Positions 16,295 to 24,733 of a stretch of 36,238 bases of DNA are shown here, in pieces. Numbering within the stretch: position 1 is the first letter of the stretch; every line of letters begins with the position of its first letter. The stretch is taken from assembly GCA_937902105.1 (NCBI GenBank), contig CALGTP010000526.1:1-36238 (forward strand). Reading direction: 5' to 3'. Origin of the DNA: an uncultured Actinomycetes bacterium. Lineage in GTDB: Bacteria > Actinomycetota > Acidimicrobiia > Acidimicrobiales > Ilumatobacteraceae. Below the pieces are notes generated by a model that searched no databases, was not told the DNA's origin, and saw only the letters and a program-made list of their open reading frames with translations. The position numbers were made by a program, and so were the translations under genes.

Positions 16295-17485
16295 TCATCG
16301 ACCCAAGTCATTGGGGCAATTCATGCGTTCAAACCAACCCGATGTACACATCAACCATCCAAGAGCCTGCAGTCGCCCTAACGCCAAGGCCACATCTCCA
16401 AAGGACAGCCCGAGATCTCTTTGCGCAGAGCGTGAAACATCATCAAGGGTCAGCGGATCAGCGCCGAATAGATGAAGGACATCACTATCACCTTCGATAG
16501 GCAGTAACCGCGAATCGAAAGCAGGAACTTGTCGCCGTGTGTCAAGACCGAGGGCCATCAAAACATCATCGGGTTCAATAGCAATCAAGGCACCGTCACG
16601 GATCAGCATGTTGGTTCCTTGTGAAGCCTTGGTCGTTGTCGCCCCGGGAACCGCCATCACCGTGACGCCGCGATCCAATGCTTCGCGTACGGTAATCAAT
16701 GACCCGCCATCTAAACGCGATTCAACAACCAAAAGAACTTCGCTTAAGGCGGCGATGATGCGATTACGTAATGGAAAGCGATAGGGCAATGGCTCAGTGC
16801 CAGGTGGACTTTCCGAAATAATCAGGCCCCGCTCACCCACTATTTTCCATAAACCCGCATGCTCACGGGGATACACAACGTCAAGTCCAGTCGCCACCAC
16901 TGCCACGGGCCCAGCACATTGAGCATCGGCGTACATCGCTCCTAGGACTCCTCGATGAGCGGCAGCATCAATACCACGTGCCAACCCCGAGATCACTGCC
17001 ACTCCATGTTGTGAGAGCACCCGAGCGAAGTGGGCGGCACTTTGCCGTCCATATTCAGTGGCATTTCTTGTGCCCACGATGCCAACCCGTCGCGCATTCA
17101 GAGTTCTGATATCGCCGCGTGTAAAAATCGCTGCTGGGGCAGAGCGATCATCAGCAAGGACCGACGGGTAATCATCGTCACCTAAAACTCGCACATCCAT
17201 TGACGATAATGAATGGGGCATCTCATGATTTTCACGCAGTGCCGCCGACCACAATTCGCCGAGGGGTTGGCGAATTGTTTTTGAACATTGCGTCACCAAA
17301 AGAGCCTGCAGAGAAAATGACATGTCGCCGATCGGTACCCCGCGCGGATCGTTCCAGGCGGTGATCACAGCAAGGATCTCATTCGGCTCACCTGCTGATA
17401 AGAGTTTTCGTAATCTCTGGGCTGACATAGCTGGCAACATTGCCAATCGCGTCACTGCCATTGTTTTCTCATCAATAAAAGACAT
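16295..17485 (-). CDS. dprA: DNA-processing protein DprA (Smf)
   Basis: Binds incoming single-stranded DNA and loads RecA during natural transformation; also widely conserved in non-competent species. The Rossmann-like core is clear: VGIVGTRNATEYGRQSAAHF, VISGLARGIDAAAHRG, VAVVATGLDVVYPREHAGL, PLPYRFPLRNRIIAALSE, VVESRLDGGSLITVREALDR and GVTVMAVPG. An N-terminal helical domain and a C-terminal winged-helix-like region (DPLTLDDVSRSAQRDLGLSF) complete the normal architecture. 396 residues. ATG at 17485, 5 bases after the comM stop, so the two are likely co-transcribed and could act in DNA uptake or recombination. Confidence 0.95.
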   Translation of the reverse strand: MSFIDEKTMAVTRLAMLPAMSAQRLRKLLSAGEPNEILAVITAWNDPRGVPIGDMSFSLQALLVTQCSKTIRQPLGELWSAALRENHEMPHSLSSMDVRVLGDDDYPSVLADDRSAPAAIFTRGDIRTLNARRVGIVGTRNATEYGRQSAAHFARVLSQHGVAVISGLARGIDAAAHRGVLGAMYADAQCAGPVAVVATGLDVVYPREHAGLWKIVGERGLIISESPPGTEPLPYRFPLRNRIIAALSEVLLVVESRLDGGSLITVREALDRGVTVMAVPGATTTKASQGTNMLIRDGALIAIEPDDVLMALGLDTRRQVPAFDSRLLPIEGDSDVLHLFGADPLTLDDVSRSAQRDLGLSFGDVALALGRLQALGWLMCTSGWFERMNCPNDLGR

Positions 17486-17490
17486 GCGCT

Positions 17491-19065
17491 TTACACCACA
17501 CTGCGCAGATCGTCCCCACGCCGTGGGGCTACCCGAGCGCGTAGGGCCAATGCCGCGGCGATATGGGCATCACTCACTACGTCAATGCTGCCCTGGCGAT
17601 CAGCCAATGTGCGCGCCACTCGGCGAACGCGATGCAAACCTCGACCAGTCAGGCGTCCATGCTCTAATTCTTGTCTGAGTAACTCCATTCCTTTGGGGGA
17701 AACTGGGGCAAAGTGATCCAGTTGTTCACCTGACAAACGGGCGTTCAATATGCCTTGACGCTCAAGAGCAATGGATCGTGATCTCATCACCCGTTCGGCC
17801 ACGCAGGCTGTGGACTCACCCAATTCATCACCTAAGAGTTCTTCCACTCCTGGACGATGGACCAATACCCGCACGTCAAAACGATCCAAGAATGGTCCGC
17901 TAAAACGCCGTCGATATTTTGTCAATGCGACCTCATCGCATTCACATGAGCCTGGGGCTCCGCCACCGCAGGGACATGGGTTCGTCGCCCCGACGAGCGT
18001 GAAGCGTGCCGGCAGAGTGAGACGCGTGTGCGCTCGTGAGACACGGATGACACCTTCTTCGAGAGGTTGGCGAAGAGCATCAAGAACAGAAGGAGCAAAC
18101 TCTCCAAGTTCATCCAAAAACAACACACCTCCGTGGGCCATACTGACTTCACCAGGTCGCAATGAAGACGATCCCCCGCCGACGATGGAGACTGCACTCG
18201 CACCATGATGGGGCATGCGTATTGGCGGCCGGGTCACGAGTCCACTGGGGGGCAGAGGTTCTCCAGATGCGGAACGAATCAATGTTGCTTCCAAAGCAGT
18301 TTGTTCATCAAGTAACGGCAAGATTCCTGGCAAGCGTTGAGCCAACATTGTTTTGCCAGAACCGGGCGGACCGACTAACAGCAGATGATGTCCACCACTC
18401 GCAGAAAGTTCAAGCCCAAGCCGAGCGGCGGCTTGTCCGCGGACATCAGAAAGATCCAGGGCATCGGCCAAACATCCATCATCGAAGCGGGCTTCAGGAA
18501 CATCGGGCCAAGGTATGAGCCCCACCAAACACTCAGCCACTTGACGCAATGTTTGCGCACAGCGCAACCCTGGAGGCCGAACGATACGTGCCTCGGCAAT
18601 ATTCTTGCTCGGAACAACCACACTTTGTAGCGGACTGTGTTCGGGCATCAAAGAATCATCTTCACTCGGCGCATCATCACGCAGTGCCAAAACCATCGGC
18701 GCCACGCCGGCCACCGCACGCACTCGCCCATCAAGACCCAGTTCACCAAGAAATGCCACGCCTTGCGCACACTGCATAGGCAACTGTTCATCACTCACAA
18801 GTACAGCGATCGCAATCGCAAGATCAAGCGCGCTACCAACTTTTTTATGAGTTGCTGGAGCTAAATTGATCGTGATTCGTCGACTCGGCCAATGAAAACC
18901 ACTCGTTAAAATCGCAGCTCGGACACGATCTCTTGATTCACGACACACATCATCGGGTCGACCCAAGATCGTGAACACAGGTAATCCCAAGCCAATATGT
19001 GCCTCAACGGTGACTGGGGTTCCTGTGGCGGCCACAACGCTTGCCGAACGAACTGCTGACAACAT
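17491..19065 (-). CDS. comM: ComM/YifB family AAA+ ATPase (Mg-chelatase-like)
   Basis: ComM is a hexameric AAA+ helicase that drives branch migration when transforming DNA is integrated. The product has the N-terminal ChlI-type domain (VEAHIGLGLPVFTILGRPDD, ITINLAPATHKKVGSALDLA), Walker A GPPGSGKT (232-239), Walker B HGGVLFLDELGEF, the Cys-rich ATNPCPCGGGAPGSCEC insertion, a sensor Arg region SGPFLDRFDVRV, and a C-terminal Mg_chelatase_C domain. 524 residues. The start is the ATG at 19065 (MLSAVRSASVV) with GGGGGAA seven bases upstream; an in-frame codon at 19110 lacks such support. Pairing with dprA is conserved in actinobacteria. Confidence 0.95.
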   Translation of the reverse strand: MLSAVRSASVVAATGTPVTVEAHIGLGLPVFTILGRPDDVCRESRDRVRAAILTSGFHWPSRRITINLAPATHKKVGSALDLAIAIAVLVSDEQLPMQCAQGVAFLGELGLDGRVRAVAGVAPMVLALRDDAPSEDDSLMPEHSPLQSVVVPSKNIAEARIVRPPGLRCAQTLRQVAECLVGLIPWPDVPEARFDDGCLADALDLSDVRGQAAARLGLELSASGGHHLLLVGPPGSGKTMLAQRLPGILPLLDEQTALEATLIRSASGEPLPPSGLVTRPPIRMPHHGASAVSIVGGGSSSLRPGEVSMAHGGVLFLDELGEFAPSVLDALRQPLEEGVIRVSRAHTRLTLPARFTLVGATNPCPCGGGAPGSCECDEVALTKYRRRFSGPFLDRFDVRVLVHRPGVEELLGDELGESTACVAERVMRSRSIALERQGILNARLSGEQLDHFAPVSPKGMELLRQELEHGRLTGRGLHRVRRVARTLADRQGSIDVVSDAHIAAALALRARVAPRRGDDLRSVV

Positions 19066-19182
19066 GACATTCCCCCAAGGTTCAAATCGACCCAGCATTC
19101 TGCGGATCACAGCAATGTGGGCGCAGACATTTAATTGACGGTGACAACCACAGGTACTTCGCGTCTGAGAGAATGCACACTG

Positions 19183-19626
19183 ATGATTAATCGTGCAAAG
19201 AACCTGCGAAGAATTTCATCTGCCGGACTCATCGCCCTCTTATGCGCGACCCAGGCCTGCAGCGACCCAGAACGTGGTGGCGCAAACTTTTGTACTCAAC
19301 TAAATCAGCAGTTGCCAGGTCTCACTGGCCCCTTAGTGATTTCATCTGATATCAAAGAGCTCCTCAAGCGCTACGAAAAACTTGACAGAATCACGCCTTT
19401 GGCCATTCAAGACGATTGGCACACTGTCACCGAATTGATGAGCCAAGCTGCCGAGGTTGATCCGCAAGATCCGTTAAGCCGTCAAGAACTTGCTGACAAC
19501 GCCTACAAGGCCGAACGCCCAGCGCGCAATGTGGCTGCCTGGGTCGAAGCCACCTGCGGCTTTGAGATGCCAGATGTGATCGGCGTTGAAGGAAGAATAA
19601 CGACATCGACGACAGCGGCACCGTAA
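19183..19626 (+). CDS. Small secreted protein of unknown function, possible lipoprotein
   Basis: Not recognised. From the ATG at 19183 the product (147 residues) begins MINRAKNLRR, a basic n-region, followed by a hydrophobic stretch SSAGLIALLCATQAC ending in Cys. TQAC is a poor lipobox, so lipoprotein or plain Sec export are both possible. The mature part is mostly helical, with two further cysteines (FCTQL and ATCGFEMPD) that could form a disulphide, and ends in a Thr/Ser-rich TTSTTAAP. Such tails are common on secreted proteins of Acidimicrobiia. An in-frame TTG at 19135 is a weaker start. Divergent from comM and convergent with clpP, with 17 bases between the stops, so it is a single-gene unit. 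Confidence 0.6.
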   Translation: MINRAKNLRRISSAGLIALLCATQACSDPERGGANFCTQLNQQLPGLTGPLVISSDIKELLKRYEKLDRITPLAIQDDWHTVTELMSQAAEVDPQDPLSRQELADNAYKAERPARNVAAWVEATCGFEMPDVIGVEGRITTSTTAAP

Positions 19627-19643
19627 TTGTCAGCACATGAGAT

Positions 19644-20243
19644 TTAGAGAATCTCGCCACGCTTCGAGATGACCTTATCCACAATGCCGTAGTCCTTAGC
19701 CTCTTGGGCACTGAACCAATGATCGCGCTCGCTGTCAGCCTGGATTTCTTCAATCGTGCGACCCGAGTGTTCAGCAATGAGTTCAGCCAAGCGGAACTTG
19801 ATAAAACGATTCTGCTCAACTTGAATCGCAATATCTGAAGCCTGGCCACGCAGGCCGGTACTTGGTTGATGCATCATGATGCGTGCGTTTGGCAGTGTGT
19901 AACGCTTACCTTTTGCGCCGGCAGTCAACAAGAATTGTCCCATCGAGGCCGCTAGTCCCATGCACACTGTGGCCACATCGCAACTAACAAACTGCATCGT
20001 GTCGTAGATCGCCATACCAGCAGTCACGGAGCCACCAGGACTATTGATGTATAGCCAGATATCTGCGTTGGCATCTTCGCCTTCGAGATACAGCAATTGA
20101 GCACAAATCTGATTGGCGATCTCGTCATTGACATCAGTGCCGAGCATGATCACACGGCTTTTGAGAAGTCGGGTGAAAATATCTGAGCGGCCGCCCCCAT
20201 CGCCAGAATCAAGGTTCATCGGAGCATTTATTTCAAAAGTCAT
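19644..20243 (-). CDS. clpP: ATP-dependent Clp protease proteolytic subunit
   Basis: Serine protease barrel that degrades proteins fed by ClpX or ClpC. The catalytic triad is Ser100 (GLAASMGQF), His125 (IMMHQP) and Asp174 (DSERDHWF). The spacing matches E. coli Ser97-His122-Asp171. YINSPGGSVTAGMAIYDTMQ and LPNARIMMHQPSTGLRGQAS are typical. 199 residues with a short N-terminal propeptide-like region. It stands alone rather than beside tig, a second clpP or clpX, which is unusual; actinobacteria often have paired clpP genes, so another copy may exist elsewhere. ATG at 20243; no clear ribosome-binding site is visible. Confidence 0.96.
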   Translation of the reverse strand: MTFEINAPMNLDSGDGGGRSDIFTRLLKSRVIMLGTDVNDEIANQICAQLLYLEGEDANADIWLYINSPGGSVTAGMAIYDTMQFVSCDVATVCMGLAASMGQFLLTAGAKGKRYTLPNARIMMHQPSTGLRGQASDIAIQVEQNRFIKFRLAELIAEHSGRTIEEIQADSERDHWFSAQEAKDYGIVDKVISKRGEIL

Positions 20244-20309
20244 ATGCCAAGACTAGCCCTCGGTCGCTCCGAATGTCGGGGTGGCGAAAGCCGAAAAGTC
20301 ACACCAAAA

Positions 20310-21584
20310 TCAATGACGGCTGATTCCAGAAAGCACGAGCGCCACCCGGTCACTGTCGCCAATCACAGCGCGCTCGCTGAGTAGTCCCGCTAAACCAGCC
20401 GTTCCCGTCGCGCTGGAGTGAATTGCCGTGAGCTTCGCCCCGATACTTGCGGCTCTGACAACATCCTCCTCACTGGCGATAACAACCCTGCCGTTAGTGC
20501 GACGTAATTGCTGTGTGTCAGCGACCCAATCATAGGTTTCGTCATCAAGAATCCCGTCGGCCAGTGATGCCGGAGGCTCTTCCCACGGCCACATATGCGT
20601 CGACCAATCGCTGGCGCAGTCGGCAACATCTTGAGCCGATTTCCATGCCCGCTCCAATGGAGCGCAACCTGCGGTTTGTACAGCCACTAGCGGTACATCA
20701 AATCCCGACTCACTGAGACCGCGAGATAACGATGCAGCAAAAGCTCCCCCACCTACTTGTACATAGACCGCAGTCAGCCGATGAAGATTCTCAGCGCCTA
20801 ATTGTTTAGCCATTTCCCAACCAATTGTGCGACCACCATCCAAGCACAACGCATTTTCTGGACCCTGCACACTGAAAGGAATCGCTCCCGCAGTCACGGC
20901 CTCGCGGAATCTTAAAACTGTCGGGTCACCAGGCAGATCATGATCTCGGCGAGGGCAACGATGAATTCGCGCCCCAAGTTTGGTCAGCGTGTCAACGACA
21001 ATGCCGTCGGCCCATTTCGGAATAAAGACATCGATCGGCCAGTTCACCGCTGCGGCCAAGGTCGCTGCCGCAATAGCCGCGTTGCCACAAGACGAAATCG
21101 CCAGTGGAGGTCGACTCGCTGGTGATGACCATGGTGTCATTTTCAGTTCTTCGGCAATCAGCAGATGCAACAAGATCGACATCAAGTGTCGTGCTTTTTG
21201 ACTACCCGCAACATTGTGGGTCTCATCTTTGACCCACACGCCACCCGATGAAGTAAATCCAAGTTCATGACTGAGTTTTTCTTGGCGAGTCACAGGCGTG
21301 AAGTGAAATCCTGTACCGTCCACGTCGGCAATAGCGAGATCAAGTTCGCGTACCAATTGCACGATCTTTTCGTCGCTCATTGCATTGGCAGTAGCGAACT
21401 GCCACCACATCATATTTTGACGAAAAGCGATGAAAGGATTTAGGTCATCGTCAATGAGCAGATTGTCTACTTCATCGATCAACAGAACATGATGGCGATC
21501 ACCATTTTCATTGGGACAACGCCAAGGCGCAAAAGTATTAACTGGCACATGCATCGAGCACGTAGCGCAAGTCAAACCGCTCAT
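20310..21584 (-). CDS. Threonine synthase-like PLP enzyme with N-terminal zinc-ribbon-like segment
   Basis: Fold-type-II PLP protein. The N-terminus has Cys6, Cys9 and Cys23 (LTCATCS, WRCPNENG), resembling the small ribbon of some threonine synthases. The PLP lysine is probably Lys130 in VKDETHNVAGSQKARH, where classical enzymes have GSFKDRG. SSCGNAAIAAATLAAAV is the usual phosphate-side SSGN loop in altered form, and VYVQVGGGAFAASLSRGL is the glycine-rich PLP-phosphate loop. 424 residues. It starts 9 bases after another divergent PLP gene (21594-23129), so they form a pair. Whether it makes threonine is unclear: SQK instead of SFK and SCGN instead of SSGN or SAGN suggest another substrate. 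Confident on fold, not on reaction. Confidence 0.65.
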   Translation of the reverse strand: MSGLTCATCSMHVPVNTFAPWRCPNENGDRHHVLLIDEVDNLLIDDDLNPFIAFRQNMMWWQFATANAMSDEKIVQLVRELDLAIADVDGTGFHFTPVTRQEKLSHELGFTSSGGVWVKDETHNVAGSQKARHLMSILLHLLIAEELKMTPWSSPASRPPLAISSCGNAAIAAATLAAAVNWPIDVFIPKWADGIVVDTLTKLGARIHRCPRRDHDLPGDPTVLRFREAVTAGAIPFSVQGPENALCLDGGRTIGWEMAKQLGAENLHRLTAVYVQVGGGAFAASLSRGLSESGFDVPLVAVQTAGCAPLERAWKSAQDVADCASDWSTHMWPWEEPPASLADGILDDETYDWVADTQQLRRTNGRVVIASEEDVVRAASIGAKLTAIHSSATGTAGLAGLLSERAVIGDSDRVALVLSGISRH

Positions 21585-21593
21585 TGATGTACG

Positions 21594-23129
21594 TCAGCCC
21601 TTTGCAACACGGGCGTTGAAATCAGTAATCATCTCATCCCAGATTGGCAAGTAGCGACGGAGTCCACGCCAGAAGGATTGATCACGACGCGCTTCAAACA
21701 ATTCAAAGGGTGTGCCCTGTTGCTCAACCCATGTGTAATAACCCAAGTTAAAAATGCGATTGCGATCACGTGCGGTGAGATCAATCATGTCATCGGTGGT
21801 GATATCACCAAAATGTCGCTCGAATACTTCGGCGGCATCGGCGGCCGTCATTTCTCCATGAAAGCGCTTATTCAATGTCGTGACTCGCGAACTTGGATAC
21901 AAAGCGCCACCATCTGTGGCCACCGTCAAAACTGCTTGATCGGGCCCGAGATTGAGCAACTTTGATGTCTTGATGGCGGCCAAAGTGTTGCAAATTGACG
22001 AGAAACCAAAGTGCGAGAGAGCCTCAATGAGTTCTGGCGATAAACCTTTTTTGTCAGCCAAATAGGCGCGACCCGCCGGCGTATTAAACAGCACATCTAA
22101 TTCGTCGGTGGCACGATCGCTAATGCCACAGACAACATCGCTGTTGGTGATGTTGTGAATCAGAGGAATGTGCTTGTCGCCGATTCCCTGAATGTTGTGT
22201 TCGCCAAAACCGTTCTCCAACATTGTTGGGCATTCCAGGGCTTCCACAGAAACGATGCGCGCGCCGTAATCGTCCTTCAAGCGATCACCAGCAGCAATCG
22301 TGCCCGCCGAACCCGTCGCTGATGTGAATGCCGCCAAGGTAATGTCTCGGCCGGCTTTTTTCATCTCGTCGCGCACTGTTTCAAAGACATGACCAAACGC
22401 GCGACCAGTTACTTCGTAGTGCCCAAGGTGATTGGAGAACTCGCAGAACTGATTAAAAATAAAGTTCACGGGGTCTTTATCAAGTTCATTACAAGCGTCA
22501 TAAATTTCTTTGACATTGCTTTCGGTGCCAACAGTCTTGATGACATCCTCGGCAGGGTTGGCGCACCATTTGTCAAGCCAATCAAAACGTTCCTGGCTCA
22601 TACCAGCAGGAAGAATCGCCACGCCGCGACAACCCATGATGCGACTAATCGCCACACCGCCACGGGCGTAGTTGCCAGTCGAGGGCCAGATAGCGCGGTG
22701 ATATGTGGGATCAAACTGACCGGTCACAAGACGCGGCGCGAGGCAGGAATACGCCGCCAAAACCTTATGCGCAGTGATCATCGGGAAGCGGTCACCGAAG
22801 ACGACAATGATCGGATTGGCAACACCCGTCAACGAGGACGGCAGCACCACATGATCAGGCACGCTGACACGATCGCCTGCGAGATCGTTATACCAGTGCA
22901 CACGCCAAAGGTTGCGGGCGTCTGGACCCTGAGGATTGGCATCACCGACAATCGCAGCGTCAAATGAAGATGGATTTGCCAACTGGGCAAATGTCGGTAG
23001 CACAATGCCCTGTTCGCGAAAACGGGCGACCGTGTTGGATAAGGCAGCAGAGTCCACGACCCGATCAGCTAAGCCAAACTGATTTTCCAGGGCTTGGGTG
23101 GTTTGCTCACTCACGGAAACTTGTGTCAC
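21594..23129 (-). CDS. Divergent fold-type-II PLP-dependent enzyme (about 511 residues), reaction unknown
   Basis: A cysteine synthase/threonine dehydratase relative. The likely PLP lysine is Lys122 in [13 protein letters not shown], aligned with the usual SFKx[23 protein letters not shown] aligns with the phosphate-cradle loop SSGNxx[22 protein letters not shown] is the Gly-rich loop, and [13 protein letters not shown] near residue 435 resembles the C-terminal segment binding the pyridine nitrogen. The 511-residue length and the long N-terminal and C-terminal additions set it apart from CysK (about 310). The start is a GTG at 23129, or GTG at 23114. Directly downstream is a threonine-synthase-like partner; a dyad at 23137-23159 sits just ahead of the start. 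I cannot assign the substrate; a two-step or heteromeric amino-acid enzyme is possible. Confidence 0.6.
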   Translation of the reverse strand: MTQVSVSEQTTQALENQFGLADRVVDSAALSNTVARFREQGIVLPTFAQLANPSSFDAAIVGDANPQGPDARNLWRVHWYNDLAGDRVSVPDHVVLPSSLTGVANPIIVVFGDRFPMITAHKVLAAYSCLAPRLVTGQFDPTYHRAIWPSTGNYARGGVAISRIMGCRGVAILPAGMSQERFDWLDKWCANPAEDVIKTVGTESNVKEIYDACNELDKDPVNFIFNQFCEFSNHLGHYEVTGRAFGHVFETVRDEMKKAGRDITLAAFTSATGSAGTIAAGDRLKDDYGARIVSVEALECPTMLENGFGEHNIQGIGDKHIPLIHNITNSDVVCGISDRATDELDVLFNTPAGRAYLADKKGLSPELIEALSHFGFSSICNTLAAIKTSKLLNLGPDQAVLTVATDGGALYPSSRVTTLNKRFHGEMTAADAAEVFERHFGDITTDDMIDLTARDRNRIFNLGYYTWVEQQGTPFELFEARRDQSFWRGLRRYLPIWDEMITDFNARVAKG

Positions 23130-23136
23130 CTTTACA

Positions 23137-23159
23137 GTTTGTCAAATAAATCGACAAAC
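23137..23159. promoter_or_regulatory. Dyad GTTTGTC-N9-GACAAAC ahead of the PLP enzyme pair
   Basis: Perfect 7-bp arms at 23137-23143 and 23153-23159 with an AT-rich 9-base centre. It ends 8 bases before the GTG of the upstream PLP gene. Arm spacing of about 16 bases centre to centre suits a dimeric repressor or activator on adjacent major grooves. An RNA hairpin is the alternative; there is no T run on either strand. Confidence 0.45.
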
Positions 23160-23201
23160 AGGTGGAGTGTGGTGCGGTTTTACCCGACACTTGTCACTTA
23201 T

Positions 23202-23492
23202 TTAGCCTTCGACGATCTCCGCGACCTGCATCACAGGTGTGATATTCGTGTAATTCGCCACATCGGCCATGACTTCGCCTGTCAAAGGTGAACCCATCGC
23301 CCCCTGAAATGCTCCCAGCGAGTCAAAAACGAAGTGCACGGCGGCCACATAAGGGCCATCGACTCCCCGATCGATCTGCGAACTGACGGGATTCCACGCC
23401 TTGGCACATAAGGGCACATGGGTAGTGCGGTAGTAATCGTGGTCGAAGGTACTGGCTTCGCTGGACGGGTAAAACACGGAGACTTTGATCAT
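23202..23492 (-). CDS. EthD-domain protein (dimeric alpha/beta-barrel)
   Basis: 96 residues from the ATG at 23492 (MIKVSVFYPSSEASTFDHDY). The strand-helix pattern with FDHDYYRTTHVPLCAKAW is the EthD signature (Y..tHxPL), and VAAVHFVFDSLGAFQGAM the second half of the ferredoxin-like fold. EthD was first found with ether-degrading cytochrome P450s, but most members are of unknown function and may bind small hydrophobic molecules. The last strand region TPVMQVAEIVE is intact, so the protein is complete. It is in the same direction as the PLP pair and upstream of it by about 70 bases; whether they share a transcript is not clear because of the dyad in between. Confidence 0.75.
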   Translation of the reverse strand: MIKVSVFYPSSEASTFDHDYYRTTHVPLCAKAWNPVSSQIDRGVDGPYVAAVHFVFDSLGAFQGAMGSPLTGEVMADVANYTNITPVMQVAEIVEG

Positions 23493-23544
23493 CGGCAAAC
23501 CTTAGCCCCTGCGCCGATAGCGTTCCTAGCGCTAACACGGCTTT

Positions 23545-23626
23545 GCGGGCGTGGCGAAACTGGCAGACGCGCAGGATTTAGGTTCCTGTTCCGAAAGGAG
23601 TGTGGGTTCAAGTCCCTCCGCCCGCA
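23545..23626 (+). tRNA. tRNA-Leu (anticodon UAG)
   Basis: Acceptor arm GCGGGCG (23545-23551) pairs with CGCCCGC (23619-23625), discriminator A at 23626. The anticodon stem is CAGGA/TCCTG with loop TTTAGGT, giving anticodon TAG. The variable region is extended (class II), with CC and GG arms around GAAA. The T arm has GGGTTCAAGTCCC. CCA is not encoded. It reads CUA and, by wobble, other CUN codons. Confidence 0.95.
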
Positions 23627-23639
23627 CTAGAACTAGTGC
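23624..23639. other. 16-bp palindrome at the tRNA-Leu 3' end
   Basis: GCACTAG-AA-CTAGTGC, perfect 7-bp arms. It overlaps the last three bases of the tRNA and ends one base before the ATG of the next gene. No T run follows, so it is not a normal terminator. It could be a tRNA 3'-processing signal or an operator for the downstream gene. Confidence 0.5.
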
Positions 23640-24728
23640 ATGACTTTTCACGCGACCACTGGTACTGGATCAAAGATCCAGGATCTACCGACACCGGCGT
23701 TAGTCCTTGACCAGTCACGATTTGATTCCAATGTCGCGACCATGTCCGCTATTCGGCCCGGTTTGACTCTGCGACCTCATGTCAAGGCCCACAAGTGCAG
23801 CACATTGGCGCAGCGATTGGCATCTCAAGGACACACATCTTTCACCTGTGCCACACCCCGCGAAGTGATCGGCATGGTGCACGCCGGTCTCGGTTCGGAC
23901 TTATTGCTTGCCAACGAAACCGTGGATCAGCGGCGCTTGTCAGAGATGGCATCGCTACTTGATCAAGCGCGCATCACAGTGGCCGTTGATTCACAGATCA
24001 CCGCCACGCTGGCAGCACAAGCGGGGATTCGCGATGTACTGATTGACATCAATGTCGGTCTACCACGCTGTGGCGTTGCACCAGCGGGTGCATCTGCTCT
24101 TGCAAACTTTGCTGTATCTCGCGGACTCAATGTACGGGGTGTGATGGGATACGAAGGACATCTGATGACAGTTGCCGATCGCTCCGAACAACAAGCCAAA
24201 GTTCGTTCAGCGATGGAAATACTGGTCAATTGTTTTGATGAGGTGCGCTCTGCGAGCGGTCCAGATTGCTTAATTATTTCTGCAGGTGGCACAGGAACAT
24301 TCGATCTATACGACACTGCCGACCCAGTACTTGGTCGAATCACCGAAATTCAGGCCGGAAGTTACGCGTTGATGGATTCGCACTATGGGGCGCTGGATCT
24401 ACCTTTTCAACAAGCGCTTTATGTCCTAGGTACGGTGATTTCTGTGAGTGACTCATGGGCTGTCATTGACGTCGGATTGAAATCACTCGGAATGGACCAT
24501 GGCAACCCGACGATTGATGGAGCCAGCGTGTGGTTCTGCAGCGACGAACACACCACGTTCTCGATGAAAGATAATGCACCACTACCCAATGTAGGAGATC
24601 GCATTTTTGTTCAACCCGCGCACATAGATCCGACTATCGCCATGCACGACATGATCTATCTCAGTAATGGACTCACTGCAACTTCTGCAGTGATCGAAAG
24701 TTGGCCAGTCGATCTACGCGGTTGGTGA
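23640..24728 (+). CDS. D-threonine aldolase / D-serine dehydratase-like PLP enzyme
   Basis: Fold-type-III (alanine-racemase-like barrel) PLP enzyme with a metal site; members cleave D-threonine-type beta-hydroxy amino acids or dehydrate D-serine. Signatures: LPTPALVLDQSRFDSNV, then RPHVKAHKC with the PLP lysine Lys49, DVLIDINVGLPRCGV, GVMGYEGHLM, IISAGGTGTFDLYD and QAGSYALMDSHY. The C-terminal metal motif is His328-Ile-Asp330 in QPAHIDPTIAMHD. His-x-Asp is the form known from D-threonine aldolase, while D-serine dehydratase has His-x-Cys, so aldolase is favoured. 362 residues. The ATG at 23640 is 13 bases after the tRNA end without a good ribosome-binding site; it may be expressed as a read-through from the tRNA promoter. 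Converges with rdgB. Confidence 0.8.
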   Translation: MTFHATTGTGSKIQDLPTPALVLDQSRFDSNVATMSAIRPGLTLRPHVKAHKCSTLAQRLASQGHTSFTCATPREVIGMVHAGLGSDLLLANETVDQRRLSEMASLLDQARITVAVDSQITATLAAQAGIRDVLIDINVGLPRCGVAPAGASALANFAVSRGLNVRGVMGYEGHLMTVADRSEQQAKVRSAMEILVNCFDEVRSASGPDCLIISAGGTGTFDLYDTADPVLGRITEIQAGSYALMDSHYGALDLPFQQALYVLGTVISVSDSWAVIDVGLKSLGMDHGNPTIDGASVWFCSDEHTTFSMKDNAPLPNVGDRIFVQPAHIDPTIAMHDMIYLSNGLTATSAVIESWPVDLRGW

Positions 24729-24733
24729 TGCCA

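Noticed and set aside
23545-23639. tRNA-Leu 3' end as an attachment site of an integrated element
   Set aside because: No integrase next to it and no direct repeat of the tRNA end seen in the window; the following genes are rdgB, rph and murI core genes.
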